A stretch of DNA of 64,000 nucleotides from Bugula neritina (GCA_964035545.1 OZ037770.1:8936973-9000972); one strand, 5' to 3'; counted from the stretch's first letter, positions 10,801 to 23,385 are shown. Made by a program: numbers and translations. Notes: generated from the letters alone by a model not told the origin.

Positions 10801-13800
10801 TATTTGTTTGTTTGTTTGTTTTCTTTATTTCCATCAAAAAAAAACAAAAGGACAAAAAAATACAAATATACAACAGTAACACAAAAAGAGCTAAATTCAA
10901 TTTATATATAATATCAATCGAAGTCAAGATGGGGGCCCATGTGCTCAGTAGCATAGCTATTCAAGGAGCGGGGCCCAAGTGGCAGTTGAAAAAATAGTGG
11001 GAACTATTTATTCAGATTAAGTTAAAGATTTTAGTAGGTGCTTTTTCAACAATATTTTAAATGTGGCAAAGCTTTGATGATGTCTTAAAGTCAGAGGTAG
11101 CTTATTCCAATTGCTAGACATCTGGTAGGACACTTGACGATGACCTGCTGCGGAGGTAGAGAGAGGTAAGGGTAAGGAAAGTTCAGAATGTCTGGTGAGG
11201 TAAGTTGGTGGTTGTTTGGTGTGAGATAGAGTATAATAAGCTGAATGACCAAGAAGACATAGGCGGTAGATATACAAGAGATCAATAGGAAGAATTTATT
11301 GTTGGGCATTTATTGGAGTTGTCTACTCATAAATTTGCAAGCTTGTTTATTATTGGCTCTCCAATGCACATCATGGATGTAGTGGAGCTGGTATTAAGTT
11401 AGTGACGAGACATTACTTGCTATCCGCAGAATATTCAAAGCATGGAAACAGGCAGATTTGAATAATTGAAAGTTGAGCTTTCCCATTTGGAAAGCCTTGG
11501 GGATTCATTGCTGTTACAATACTCTACTAAACTGGTGGAAACTGGGTAGCCTACATGAAAATGTAAAGCAAAGAAAATCACTGGTTATGTTTCATGTATA
11601 TACCTTGTGTGTAGTACCGGTATGTATCTGTAGATAAGTCACAAATGAATTAATCAGAATAGTTATAATTTTAGTAAAGAATGCGCACTAAAACTATTTC
11701 TCCCAGTTATATTCAAGTAAACCAACAGCTATAAAAACTTGTGCAACTACGCTAATAAATATTATGTAGCCTGTAATGTTTAATCTACAAAATCACGTGA
11801 ACTTCAACAGGTTTGCAAATGATATTTAAATGTGATTGTAATAAAATTTCATGTTGACATTACCAGGGTCACAGTGGAGAAATAATTCAACTTACACAAG
11901 ATGCCGATAAGCATATGACCTTCACCTTAGATCAGACTCTACAACCTTCACATAGGGATCATGTTCAAAGAATCTTACCTCTGTGCTCAGCCTACGCTAC
12001 TATTACCCAATTCATCAGAGGTGGGTTGTTTGTGATAACCAGATATCACGCCAGATGCACGTTATCAAAATACCTCTTGTGGGTTTATAGTCACCATCCC
12101 TGTGAGAACCCCTAATGGAAAGGGTTTTTAAGCGAGCTAAAGACTTATTTAGATGGGACAGGAGCAATTATGACTTGATGCTCTTCCTAACATCACTCAA
12201 TGTTAAGTCGATCCATTGACCTCGTATTTACTACGCCAGCACTCTAACCACTAGACCGCTGGTGCTTCCTAAATGCACAAAAGTGCTAGTTTAATTATCT
12301 AGCTAGAACTTTATTTAATCTTTGATTAACACACAGTATTTAAACTGTCTTTATCTGTAGATAAAAGCTCTTTTGAACATGGACTGGTGAACCAGGCCTT
12401 GGTCGAAGGACTGGACAAATTCTGCACCAAATTCACCACTTTAGTATGTCAGTTGGAAACTAAATTCTTGCAGGTAGGCATGCTTACTCACAGCCTCAAA
12501 GTGATTGATTAGCACACTGTTGCTTGTCTTAACCTTAAATTAGGTTAATGATGTACTTAGAATGTGGAGAAAGGGTCTTTCACTTAATAAAAGTAGCTGA
12601 CCTAGATCAATGCTACTGTGCTCTTGTAAGAGCTGGCATCTGAACGTGCAGAATATTTGGTTTCCTTTTCTTATATTTTATTTTAGTTCCAATTTAGGTG
12701 TTAAAATATGCTAACTTGGCATATATTGTACTCCGGTTCATCTTTTCAGGGTCAACTTACTCTATCACATCTCTGGTTTTACCTACAACCTACAATCTCA
12801 CACTTTTCCCTCCTCGAGAGTATCTGCTCGTCTATCAACAAGGGAAATAGCTTCGGAGCCAACACTCTGAGTCTGCTGCACAACCGACTCAAGGTAGGGT
12901 CTCCTCTCCTCTGCCCTCTCTCATCTTGTGCTTTTGGGGTTGGAACTGAGGCCAGGTGTTGCCCATGATGCTGAATAGAGACGAGAAGCATGTGAAAGTC
13001 TTACCAGATCTCTTTCCCAAGCACCTAGTCTCACGTACTATTCCAATCAGGGAAATCCATGGCCTCCTAATTACTATTTTTTATGTTCATGGGAATTCAT
13101 AGTCGCCTATTTACTAATTATTCCTATCAGGGGAATCTGGGGTTTCCTAATTATTTCATTCAGGGGAATTCATAGTCTCTCACTTGATATTTTTTCCATT
13201 CAGGAGAATCCGTAGTTTTCTATTTACTATTTATTTCATTCAGGGAAATCCCTAGTATTTCACTATTTTTTTCATTCAGGGAAATCTACAGCATTTCACT
13301 AATTATGTCATTCAGGAAAATCCCCAGTCCCTCACATATATTATTCACTTCCAGTCTCTCTCACAGTATTACAATCAGTGTTTACATTACATTACTGATT
13401 ACATGGTACAGGGAGGAAACTCATGTAGCTTGTTATGGCATCGTGTCTGCGTGTTATAGATTCTGACAGGAGATGCCCAGTGTAGTTCACTGTGTATAGA
13501 GTTGGGGGAGAGAGCTGCCGTCCCGTATCTGCACATGCTGGAGCTGTGGCTATACCGAGGTATTATACAGGATCCCTATGCAGAGTTTATGGTGTCCGAG
13601 GACACCAGTGTTAGTAAGGAGAGACTGATAGAGCAGTACAATGACACGTACTGGGAGAAAAGGTGGGCTTTGTCTATATTATATATGATATATGATACAT
13701 AGAACAGTACTATATAGGATACATAGAATAGTACTATATATGATATATGATACATAGAATAGTATTATATATCATACATAGAATAGTACTATATATGATA

Positions 13801-16800
13801 TATGATACATAGAATAGTATTATATATGATATATGATACATAGAATAGTACTATATATAATACATAGAATAGTACTATATATAATACATAGAATAGTACT
13901 ATATATGATACATAGAATAGTATTATAATATATGATATATAATACATAGAATAGTATTATATATGATATATAGAGTAGTACTATATAGTGATACAATGAT
14001 ATCTTCAGCTACAGTACTGTATACTTCAACAGGTACACCTTGTGCAGAGAGAGAATTCCGGTATACATGGAGATGTATTCTGACGAAATCCTCTCAACTG
14101 GGAAGTATTTGAACGTAGTTAGACTTTGTGGTAAGTAAAGTGTAGAAGTTCACAGTGTAACAGTATATAGAGTACATTCACATGTGCAGTTAATACAGTA
14201 CCCACTAAGCTGTGGGTCCCGAAACCTCAATTTATGACTTAATAGAATACCAGATTTAACTCATGTGCTTTTATATGCGCATGCATTAAGGCCTGGCCTC
14301 ACGCTCGTAAAAATCACACGAAACTGGTGTGACGATTTTTATGAGTTGTCCTCTCGTTATGACCGGCTACACACTCGTCGGGCGAAACACATAATAAATA
14401 GTCTGTGAATAAGTCTTGCACGAAATACAAACAGCAGAAAATTGCCAAATAGAGAAAGGTGGTAGAAATGAAATAACTACTGTTACTAAAATTCTATTGA
14501 CCAATCAAATGGTGCTTATTGTTAATTGCAATTTTTCATCCATCGTCTTCGTTGGATGCACCCAGTGAAGACGATTTTGTTCAAATTACCTCAAATTTCA
14601 TCGTACGTTTGTGTTTTCGAGTCAAATAGACGATTTCGTGTAATTCTCATGAGCGTGAGGCCAGGCCTTCAGCCATGAAATGGGGGCCAAGCATTGTCTT
14701 GACCTATATATTTTTGTGAGAAGTGGATCCGTTAAATGTGAAGAATGCACTGCATTAACTACACTTGTGTATCTTCAACACATGCTGTTGTACTGCGAAT
14801 TTCCCTACATGAATACTTAACATGTATGTATCCTGTGTAGTACATAAACATGCACAGCAAATATTTTATACACACCTATACAAGGCAGCTATTGTATGCT
14901 ATACATATGTAGTATAGTTGCTATACACACTCATACAAAGCAGCTATTGTATGCTATACATATGTAATATAGTTGCTATACACATGCTAGCCTATCCTGT
15001 TTGTTGATGAGAACTAGTTTCTTGGAATCATATGTTTATCGCAAGAGTGTTATATTCATGGCTATGTACTATGCATTACAATATTATACATGTTAATAAT
15101 ATTAACATGTATATACAGCTAACTGTATATTATACAGTATATTTTACTAATGCTAATACACCGTATATTATACTAATGCATTATACGTGCCAATATACAG
15201 TATATTATACTAATACATTATACATACTAATACATGGTATATTATACTAATACACAGTATATACGAGATTGATACTATTTACAAGGTCAGCTAATACGAC
15301 ACCCTAACGCCAGAGAGATCACTTACAACTCCCAAGACACAGGTTACCGAGAGAGTATAGAGTCAGCGTATTCCTACGCCAGTCAGCTGCTCCTTGATCT
15401 CTTCTACCAGCAGTATCATCTCAAGGACAGATTTAGGTCAGACTATTTCCATATTCACGTCTGCTGCTAAGTTTTTGAATCAATCAACTTTAAATTGATT
15501 CTTGATTTTCTTTCCTTTGTTTCATTTTCGTTTTTAGTCAAAATGTTTGAAAATTACTGCTTTATTCCGAATATTTTATACCAAAATATTCATGGTGATA
15601 TTTTGGAGTTGTCCATCTTTCAGTTGCACTTATTAAGGAAGCTGTTACTAACGAGGTGTTTATAGTATTATAGACTTGACTACAGTGAAAGTGCACACGT
15701 CCAGATATGCTGAAGGGCTACTTGTTGTTAGACTCGGCCTCACTTTTGTAAATATTATAATTTCTAGAGTCAGTGTTGTCAGCATTTCTTTTTGTTAATT
15801 TCTGTCACAAAATCTACACACAAATTAGTTACTTTTCTTTTATCACAAATTAACATTCGACATAAAATAAATAGTCTAGGAAAGGTTGATTTTAATCGAG
15901 AAAGTATCTATGTTGTTGTAATCATTATCAAGAACTTTCAACTTAAATATTAAGGCTTTGTTGTTGAGAATAAAAATAATCTCATCCAATGTTTGTGTTG
16001 CCAGGTCGTTCAAAAGATTCTTCTTGCTGGACCAGGGTGACTTCATAGTCCAGTTTATGGACATGACCAATGAGGAGCTGAAGAAACCAATCTCCAGGAT
16101 TTCAGAGCAGAAACTTGAGTCTCTGTTAGAGTTGGCTATCAGGACGAGCACAGCCAACTGCGATCCCTACAAGGACGATATCAGGTAACTCAGTCTATTA
16201 TACTAGAAAGTATGTGTATGTTATGTGGTGCCTTCAACCGTTGTTTATTAGAGAAATTTGGAGCCATTAAGAATAAATAATATTAGTCTGAATTCATTGA
16301 AGTGAGTTAGTTTGTTGAAGGCCAATAAACAGCAAGTAAAACTTGTTTTGTTATCTTATATTATTTTGTTATTAATATAGTACGTCATTATAATATTATT
16401 GCAAAATTATAAAATATTTGGCAGTATTGGTCAGAAATGTAGCTCAATGAAATATGAAAAAAATGTTGGTGTAAAATCAGAGCATTTCGAAGTTATCTTC
16501 TCATTTCACTTGAACACATTTTTATTGTCAAAGCGATCTCATAGTTATTATATTTCCCAACTATCTTCACTTTCATGTGATAATATTGCAGGGTGTCACT
16601 TCTAGGTCATGACCTAATAACACAGCTGCTTACTATACTGTCTTTAGAGTCTACATACGAGAAAGGTATGCTCTCAACTGTCCACATCACAGTATGTGAT
16701 GTTGATGTTGTATATATTTATATTTGCAGTTTATATTGTATTTAAATACAGTATCCTTTCATTTATAAGAATTGTATTTCATCCTCAAGTATCAGCATTT

Positions 16801-19800
16801 TTATATCTGCATTAATATCTAGCAGAGTACTTGCAGCAAATCTACTGTATGTGTTGCTGGAATATCCGCTATATGTGTTGCTGGAATATCGGCTGTATGT
16901 GTTGCTGGAATATCCGCTGTATGTGTTGCTGGAATATCCGCTGTATGTGTTGCCGGAATATCCGCTGTATGTGTTGCCGGAATATCCGCTGTATGTGTTG
17001 CCGGAATATCCGCTGTATGTGTTGCCGGAATATCCGCTGTATGTGTTGCCGGAATATCCGCTGTATGTGTTGCCGGAATTTCCGCTGTATGTGTTGCCGG
17101 AATTTCCGCTGTATGTGTTGCCGGAATATCCGCTGTATGTGTTGCCGGAATATCCGCTATATGTGTTGCCGGAATATCCGCTGTATGTGTTGCCGGAATA
17201 TCCGCTGTATGTGTTGCCGGAATATCCGCTGTATGTGTTGCCGGAATATCCGCTGTATGTGTTGCCGGAATATCCGCTGTATGTGTTGCCGGAATATCCG
17301 CTGTATGTGTTGCCGGAATTTCCGCTGTATGTGTTGCCGGAATATCCGCTGTATGTGTTACCGGAATTTCCGCTGTATGTGTTGCCGGAATATCCGCTGT
17401 ATGTGTTGCCGGAATATCCGCTGTATGTGTTGCCGGAATATCCGCTGTATGTGTTGCCGGAATATCCGCTGTATGTGTTGCCGGAATTTCCGCTGTATGT
17501 GTTGCTGGAATATCCGCTGTATGTGTTGCCGGAATATCCGCTGTATGTGTTGCCGGAATATCCGCTATATGTGTTGCCGGAATATCTGCTGTATGTGTTG
17601 CCGGAATATCCGCTGTATGTGTTGCCGGAATATCCGCTGTATGTGTTGCCGGAATATCCGCTGTATGTGTTGCCGGAATATCCGCTGTATGTGTTGACGG
17701 AATTTCCGCTGTATGTGTTGCTGGAATTTCCGCTGTATGTTCTACTCGTTACCAGACGTGAAGCAGATAAACCCTACAGATCTGAACCTCTCAGGGCTGG
17801 AAGCCTTCTCCTTCAGTTGCACAGTGCAATGGCCGCTGAGTCTAGTCTTCAATAAGAAGGTGTTGTTTAGATATCAGATGCTCTTCAGACATCTATTCTA
17901 CATGAAACATGTGGAGAGACTTCTTAATGCGTGAGTTATTACTGTCTGGCAAACCTGCCCTCTTTTTGCGCAATTAGTTGTAATAAAATTGAAAATGGCA
18001 GGGATTTGATGCAAAGTTGCATTTCTACCTCTGTTGTTTCAGTTAATTTCACTCGTTCGAGTACCGCTTTATATTTTTGCTGAAGCTCTTTGAAATCATT
18101 TTGATGCGGAAGTGAATAATGACTCCAGTAATTTCTATTTGATGTAAAATGTATTAATAAAGTTGACAGCATAAAATCGATATAATTATAAACATGAAGC
18201 TTTTACTTGAATCGCTGAAGCTTTATTTAATGATTTTTAAGCATGTCATCTAGTTGCCAAAGTAGTAATAGAATACCGATATTTACAGGGAGTTATTATT
18301 TCTTTTCATTATTATTCTGAAAGCGGCCGATTAAGTGATCACAGTAGAAAAAATTTGATGAGTGGCTTTTACAACGCAATGCAACTCGGTGAAATTTCAA
18401 CTTGGCCAAGTTGATTTGCCAATTGAAAATCATGAAGTTATAAAAGCAGCTTGAGAGATTTTGTGTTGGATAAAGTAGCTGCATAGGCAGTAGGCTGCTT
18501 TAACTCATCTAGATTGCAAAGGGAAGGTAATAACTCGTGGTTTCAAACCATCTCACTTTAGTCATCAGTTAACAGAACTCTACTACAATAATATAGAACT
18601 CCTATATTCTTTAGTCTTACTTTTGTAGTTGCAAATATTTGGCAAAAAGTCAGTTTCTAGAAAGTGTTGAACTCATCCTCTGAATATCTCAGCTGGTAGA
18701 TAGTAACATGTTTACTGTGTGTTTGTCAGCGTGTGGGTAAACAACAGCACAGCAAAGGGGTACACACGGCAGCAGCTACACCAGTTCAGCAGCGCCTTCC
18801 TTCTCCGTCACAAGATGTTGAACTTCATCCAGCACCTGCAGTACTACATGATGATTGAGGTTATAGACTCTTACTGGACAGAGTTTGAGACGTCCCTCAA
18901 AGATGTGTGTAACTCTCAGTCTACTATTTATATTATGCATTCTGAGAACTTATTCTATCATACAATTAAAGCAATACATTAACAGTCAATGAATATATTT
19001 CTCTGTGTTGATATAATTAACTAATAACTATACAGGTATCCAATGTAGACGAAGTTCTCAACCAACACATGAACATGCTTAACAAGTGTCTCAGAGACTG
19101 TATGCTAACAAATCCAGAATTACTGAAAACCTTGAGCAAACTGCAGTCTGTTTGTATTCTGTACTGCAACTTTATGCAGGTATGCATTATCTGTTATCAG
19201 ATTGTAGAATATATTACTGCTACTATAATAATATATATGTGGTTCACAGAAATTAATAGTATAACCATAGTGTTGCGGTAGCTTATGGACAAGGTTCTGT
19301 ATATTAGGATGTAGTTACATTGAATGATTAGCCATTGCATAATTTAAGATTTCCTGGCTGTTAGTGTACAGTTACTTAGACTGGTTGATGACTAAATATA
19401 ATGAGTATTACAGTCAGTGGATTTATTCAAGCACATTAATTTAGTTTTAAAATTACCCTTAGCATGGCACAGTGAAGATAAAAAAGAAATTATATAAAAT
19501 AATAAAAGTTACAGGGAATCAAACTTTGATAATTTAGGAGATGTTCCGTGATTGTTTACTAGATGGTTAATTGAATTATCATTTTCTACTCTGGCCATTA
19601 TTCATTATATTTCTCTTGCAGTCAGTCGATACGACTATGACTGTTTTATGGATTAGGCTTAAATTTGGTTGCAGCTCTCCACGCAGCTCTGTTGTCAGCT
19701 GTCTGCTGCCATGAACTCAAGTTTATTGCTCTCCATTTCATATTCCTCTTAGCAACATCTTTAAGTCTGAGTCTAGGTCGCCCTGTATTTCTTTTACCCT

Positions 19801-21686
19801 CTTTCAGCTGAGAGTAGAGCAATTGTCTTGGTAGCCGGCTATGTTCCATCCTGTGCACATGGCCTAGCCATCTCAAGTTCTTTTCTATAAGGATGTCGGC
19901 CATGCTTGGCAAATTGGCACGTCTTAATATTTAATAGTTGCATAACTACCATGTGTTTAGGCTACCATTTAGTTTACTGTTATATACATAACTTACCATT
20001 TAGTTTACTGTTATATAGAGAACTTACCATTTAGTTTACTGTTATATAGATAACTTACCATTCAGTTTGCTGCTATATAGAGAACTTACCATTCAGTTTA
20101 CTGTTATATAGAGAACTTACCACTCAGCAGACGTTGACCAGGAGTTGTCTGGACTTACTTTGACTAGCAGTCTACAGGCTGTACCTACAATCACTGTGCA
20201 GCAGAAGAGAAACAAACAAGCTGTGAGATATATCATATTACACTTTTAACATATACCTATATTGTGTAATTTCAAATTGTTTACTGCAGTTTATATATGA
20301 TACTTGTGTCAATATTATTTCAATGTTGTAATATGTTTTTGGCATTCATTAAAATGCAAAGCTGGGACTACAAGTAAAAATTTAATTAAGAATAATTTTC
20401 AAACTGTTAAACATGCTAAATATCATATTAGTAACATAGAAAAGTAGATATACCTCCTACTACAGCATTAGTACGTACTTAGTATGTTCTATAGCTGCCG
20501 CAGGTCAAGGCGCAACACGAAAAGAATGTTACGAATGCCCTTCTTAGCCTGGGTCTAACAGGGCCAATATACAAGTCGCTACTTTGTTATATTCCTCCGC
20601 TTGTGTTAGTGTGAATATTCAACTACTGTCACAGCTAAGCTACCGTCACATATATTATTACATGTGGTGCGAATGACTGCACACCTATAAGTTACAATGT
20701 GTGTTGTGCTATATTACAAACTGTGACAAACTACCGTGTTGTAATATTAGCCTATGCAATGCAACATGTGTTATACATCATTATAATATGAGATTATTAC
20801 TGGGTGTTGGTTTATCATAATCATTACACGCCTATTTATTTACAGATGGTAGCACAGCATGTCTCCGATATGGCTTTAGACGACAGCTTCTATAAAACTA
20901 TCGCTAATTTTGATAAAAATTTCACCGAAACACTGATGCAACTTCTCAATGCTATTTCTGAGTTGAACGCTGAAACTAAGCTGCTTCACATACTCGACAG
21001 GTAATACTTGTATGCTGTGGCATTTTACCTCCGCCGATCTCTCGGTTAATTCAATCTCAGACTAGCAGAAAGTTTACGGTGCTTTTCTGTTCCTACATTT
21101 CCCATTGTGTTCCCCTGGTATACAATGTTAACAAAACATTATAAATCATCAAACTTTTAGGAAAGTAGGTTATTATTATATCCAGGCTACTCAGTATTCT
21201 ACTGTTAACACAGGGCAACAAGATTGCTATTATACAAGCTAATGACTATCTAGACATTAGCCTGTTTAAGTGTAGGGCCAGTGGACACCTTTGCTACTTG
21301 TGATTTCAATTTGCATGCGAAAATACGCACAGTGTGGCCCTAGGCTTAGCCTCGAAAACGCGTTCAAGATGGCGTTTCGTCTGTAGTGTGGCAGCCCCAG
21401 TACTCTTTCAGTCGGCTCACCACTATTGTGTTGGTGCTATTCAGCTATTTTATTTGATGAAGACCTTAATTAGGAAATTGCATTCATTCACATGAATACT
21501 ACTGACATTTAATATAATGATCATATGCATATAGACTGACGTTTTAACATATATTAGCTAATTTTAACTTGTGTTATCATAGTTATACTATATCTTCTAA
21601 TATTGTATAATAGTGTTTTATTGTGTGCATTTATATGATTATTTTTATGTTCCAGGGTGAATTACAATGACTTCTATTCTTCATAA
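7826..21686 (+). CDS. TUBGCP2: Gamma-tubulin complex component 2 (GCP2)
   Basis: Coding exons: 7826-7887, 8378-8456, 8714-8854, 9092-9229, 9917-9985, 10589-10795, 11867-12020, 12361-12473, 12750-12893, 13460-13662, 14033-14130, 15286-15436, 16005-16184, 16592-16665, 17756-17930, 18730-18904, 19036-19179, 20128-20222, 20846-21000, 21656-21686. All join in phase except between 19179 and 20128, where a microexon of 3n+1 nt seems missed. The protein is about 868 residues (human 902). Recognised blocks: LSHLWFYLQP, NTLSLLHNR, YRGIIQDPYAEFM, LSTGKYLNVVR, FKRFFLLDQGDF, GHDLITQLL, LSGLEAFSF, MLFRHLFYMKHVER, LQYYMMIEV, DCMLTNPELLK, IANFDKNF. These cover the N-terminal GRIP1 lateral-contact region and the C-terminal GRIP2 gamma-tubulin-binding region. 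GCP2 pairs with GCP3 in the gamma-tubulin small complex that nucleates microtubules at centrosomes (family knowledge). Confidence 0.95.
9333..9440 (-). mobile_element. tRNA-derived SINE, family 1, partial
   Basis: Only the 3' part remains: tatagtcaccatccctgtgag followed by agggtttttaaagtaggctaag, as in the copy at 12078. In TUBGCP2 intron 4. Confidence 0.6.
10800..11520 (-). mobile_element. 5'-truncated non-LTR retrotransposon (LINE) 3' end
   Basis: Read on the minus strand, 11277-11017 encodes the end of a reverse transcriptase ORF (SSNWNKLPLTLRHHQSF, FKILLKKHLL), the typical C-terminus of LINE ORF2 proteins. It is followed by an untranslated part and a (CAAA)n-type tail, seen as tttgtttgtttg at about 10803. 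Degenerate coding-like sequence goes on to about 11520. It lies antisense in TUBGCP2 intron 6. Confidence 0.65.
12078..12270 (-). mobile_element. tRNA-derived SINE, family 1, near full length
   Basis: The minus strand starts with a tRNA-like head (GGAAGCACCAGCGGTCTAG, then TGGTTAGAGTGCTGGC, which resembles an A box), continues through the shared body (gctcttcctaacatcactcaa, gggacaggagcaattatgac) and ends with the shared 3' block (ccatccctgtgagaacccc). In TUBGCP2 intron 7. Confidence 0.7.
13028..13345. repeat. Degenerate minisatellite, TTCATTCAGGGGAATC
   Basis: About six imperfect copies of a roughly 45-60 bp unit built on ttcattcagggGAATCcatagt plus a tctcactatt stretch, inside TUBGCP2 intron 9. 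Confidence 0.65.
13675..13990. repeat. ATACATAGAATAGTACTATAT tandem repeat
   Basis: About a dozen variant copies of a unit of roughly 20-33 bp (gatacatagaatagtactat), beginning 13 bp after the exon 10 donor and running through the intron. Confidence 0.75.
14288..14669. mobile_element. 382-bp MITE, TIR AAGGCCTGGCCTCACGCTC
   Basis: The left end 14288-14306 is repeated as its exact reverse complement at 14651-14669, and weaker similarity (ACACGAAA) goes further inward. The interior is non-coding with CGTC-rich words. The target duplication is unclear. Sits in TUBGCP2 intron 11. Confidence 0.75.
14871..14980. repeat. 55-bp direct repeat, two copies
   Basis: The block cagctattgtatgctataca at 14886 recurs at 14941 with nearly identical flanks, so a 55-bp unit is duplicated in tandem. 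Confidence 0.75.
15075..15270. repeat. TATATTATACTAATACA low-complexity tract
   Basis: Irregular repeats of gtatattatactaatacatt, ending 15 bp before the exon 12 acceptor of TUBGCP2. Confidence 0.6.
16842..17740. repeat. 24-bp minisatellite, about 37 copies
   Basis: The unit GTGTTGCCGGAATATCCGCT plus GTAT repeats with few changes (CTGG for CCGG, TTTCC for TATCC). The first four units and the last share the CTGG variant. Because 24 is divisible by three, plus-strand frames stay open for up to 1 kb, but this alone is no evidence of coding. The array ends 15 bp before the exon 15 acceptor of TUBGCP2. Confidence 0.95.
19621..19925 (-). mobile_element. Decayed non-LTR retrotransposon, RT C-terminus
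   Basis: The minus strand 19912-19646 encodes the end of an RTE/craniofacial-development-protein-2-like reverse transcriptase: NLRWLGHVHRMEHSRLPRQL, then GRPRLRLKDVAKRN and an AWR motif. It has a short open frame and sits antisense in TUBGCP2 intron 17. Related relics lie at 44500, 45255 and 62400. Confidence 0.7.
19964..20127. repeat. 31-bp minisatellite, six units
   Basis: TACCAT or its variant TACCAC recurs at 19964, 19995, 20026, 20057, 20088 and 20119, exactly 31 bp apart; the unit is built on ttaccatttagtttactgtt. The last, shortened unit ends in CACTCAG, which I use as the acceptor of TUBGCP2 exon 20128-20222. Confidence 0.85.
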
Positions 21687-21954
21687 CTAGATGTCTCAAT
21701 GAGCTCTAACTCAGAAGTCTTTGTAGCCACAGCTTTCAACTAGCTGACTTGGACTTGATATTTGTGTATTAACGTTGAACACGTGCTGAGACTTCTGTGT
21801 GTTGGGTTTTATTTTTAATGCCATTTTTATGAGATAAGTTATTCAGCTGTAATTCCATTGGCCAATATCAGGACGTACAAGAAACTTAGTTTTTCCCAAA
21901 TATACTGGGTTTTCTTCTGAACATTATATTATAATGTGTTGCCTGTATGACTGT

Positions 21955-22054
21955 ATTAAATCCTATTTTTGTTACTCTTGTGAAATAATGGAAATAGTGT
22001 TGTATGGTAGTTAACATTTTCCGTGAAATTTTTTCTCTGATATTTCAAAATAAA
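21955..22054 (+). terminator. Candidate TUBGCP2 polyadenylation signals
   Basis: ATTAAA at 21955-21960 and AATAAA at 22049-22054 are the first signals after the stop codon at 21684-21686. Confidence 0.5.
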
Positions 22055-23035
22055 TTTTGAGTTTTTGGGTGATTTTTGACAATCAACTTCAAAAGTATAG
22101 GTATGCTACATCATGGTATCATGACAATATGTAGCAGGTGCTCTACTGTACACACACATCTGCCATGTTACACTCCTGCTACTAACTCTGTTGTTAGCTG
22201 TGTGAAACTAATACTAGTTATGACCTTTTGACTACCTAAACTGCTAGCTCTGTCAGCACAATTATGGTGTTTCTCCGTTGAATGTGTAGAGAATCATTAT
22301 GAATGTATATCTATATGCATGGCATGACCTTCATTTGTGCACTGGACATTTAAACAGCAGTAACATAGTGTATAAATTTAATAGAGCATAGATCGTTTCA
22401 TAAATTTACCATATATTCGAATACCAGCTGTTTTCACCAACAATATAATATGATATTTAAAATATATTACAATAATTTATCAAATAGTAAATTTATTCAA
22501 GTGCTTTAGTTTAGAAAGTTTTGATATCACTGTAAGTCTCAAGTAAAATTCCTATGCCTTCTATATGCTCAGCAATGCTCTTAGCTTTTTGTATTTATAC
22601 TGAGTTTTCTAATGACCAACATGGCTTCTTGGATTGAGCACACAACTCTACATTATACTCAATAGGAAAATATTATATTGTGTATTTTCTACTACAACTA
22701 AAACACTAGTATTACTATACAAGCAAATATACATAGTCACAGCTTATAAAGTGTATTTATCTTACTTTAGCCTGTGAACTATAAGAATATTGATTCAAAC
22801 TCTCAGCTAAAGGACTCTTTGGCTATTTCTCAGAACATGAATGAATATTCTAATACTATAACAGTTTAGTTTAGGTTTCTAAAAAAGCTCTTTTCATATG
22901 ATAATTTTATTCCATCCTGTGTGCATTATGCCAACCATGTTTGTCAGTTAGTTGAAACGTTGCCAATAGTTTTAAGGTCTACAATTTTTAGGACACTTCT
23001 TATGAATACATTAACCAAAAAAAATTTCACAACAC

Positions 23036-23140
23036 AGGATTTTAGTTGTGAAAACTTCTAACCCCACTGAAGATCAAACAGTACACCTCTAACTTGCAAG
23101 TTAGTGTGCTAACCATTACACTATGAAGGAAGAACAACAC
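23036..23140 (-). mobile_element. tRNA-derived SINE, family 2
   Basis: The minus strand reads CATAGTGTAATGGTTAGCAC followed by a five-base stem CTAAC/GTTAG and GTGGGG, closely resembling a tRNA gene with an A box. The anticodon loop has six bases and the T arm is poor, so it is not a functional tRNA. The same head occurs at 37945. Confidence 0.6.
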
Positions 23141-23385
23141 TACATACCACTCCACCCAGAACTCCAGTGCCTCCCTCTTAGTACTGTTCTGTGAGTTCCT
23201 GGAATCCACCAGCCCCTAGAGTCCCTAGGAGTAGTACTACACAATACTTATTTTACATTAGTCTAATCAACAGGCACCTTGCAACTTAAGAAACATCATG
23301 CAGGTTATATAATATCACCATGCTGGTTTAATACCTAGCAGCATATTTTATTGCATAGCATATAAAAGGCGGTGTCAGATAAAAA

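Noticed and set aside
16842-17740. CRISPR-like array
   Set aside because: Units are contiguous 24-mers with no unique spacers, in an animal gene intron; this is a minisatellite.
16831-17855. Long open frames (288 and 334 codons) of CCRNIRCM or LPEYPLYV repeats
   Set aside because: The unit is 24 bp, so open frames persist automatically. The array sits in a TUBGCP2 intron between well-supported exons and has no start context or homologue.
19621-19645. Candidate microexon after the strong acceptor ttctcttgcag near 19620
   Set aside because: The sequence after it aligns with the ends of the retroelement relics at 44510 and 62395, so it belongs to the transposon.
20494-20565. Possible extra TUBGCP2 exon with coding-like LPQVKAQHEKNVTNALLSLG
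   Set aside because: A tag acceptor precedes it, but there is no good donor, and exons 20128-20222 and 20846-21000 already join in phase with the family sequence between them.
23060-23130. Functional tRNA gene
   Set aside because: The A-box half is good, but the anticodon loop has six bases, the T arm does not pair, and the same head recurs at 37945 with a SINE-like tail.
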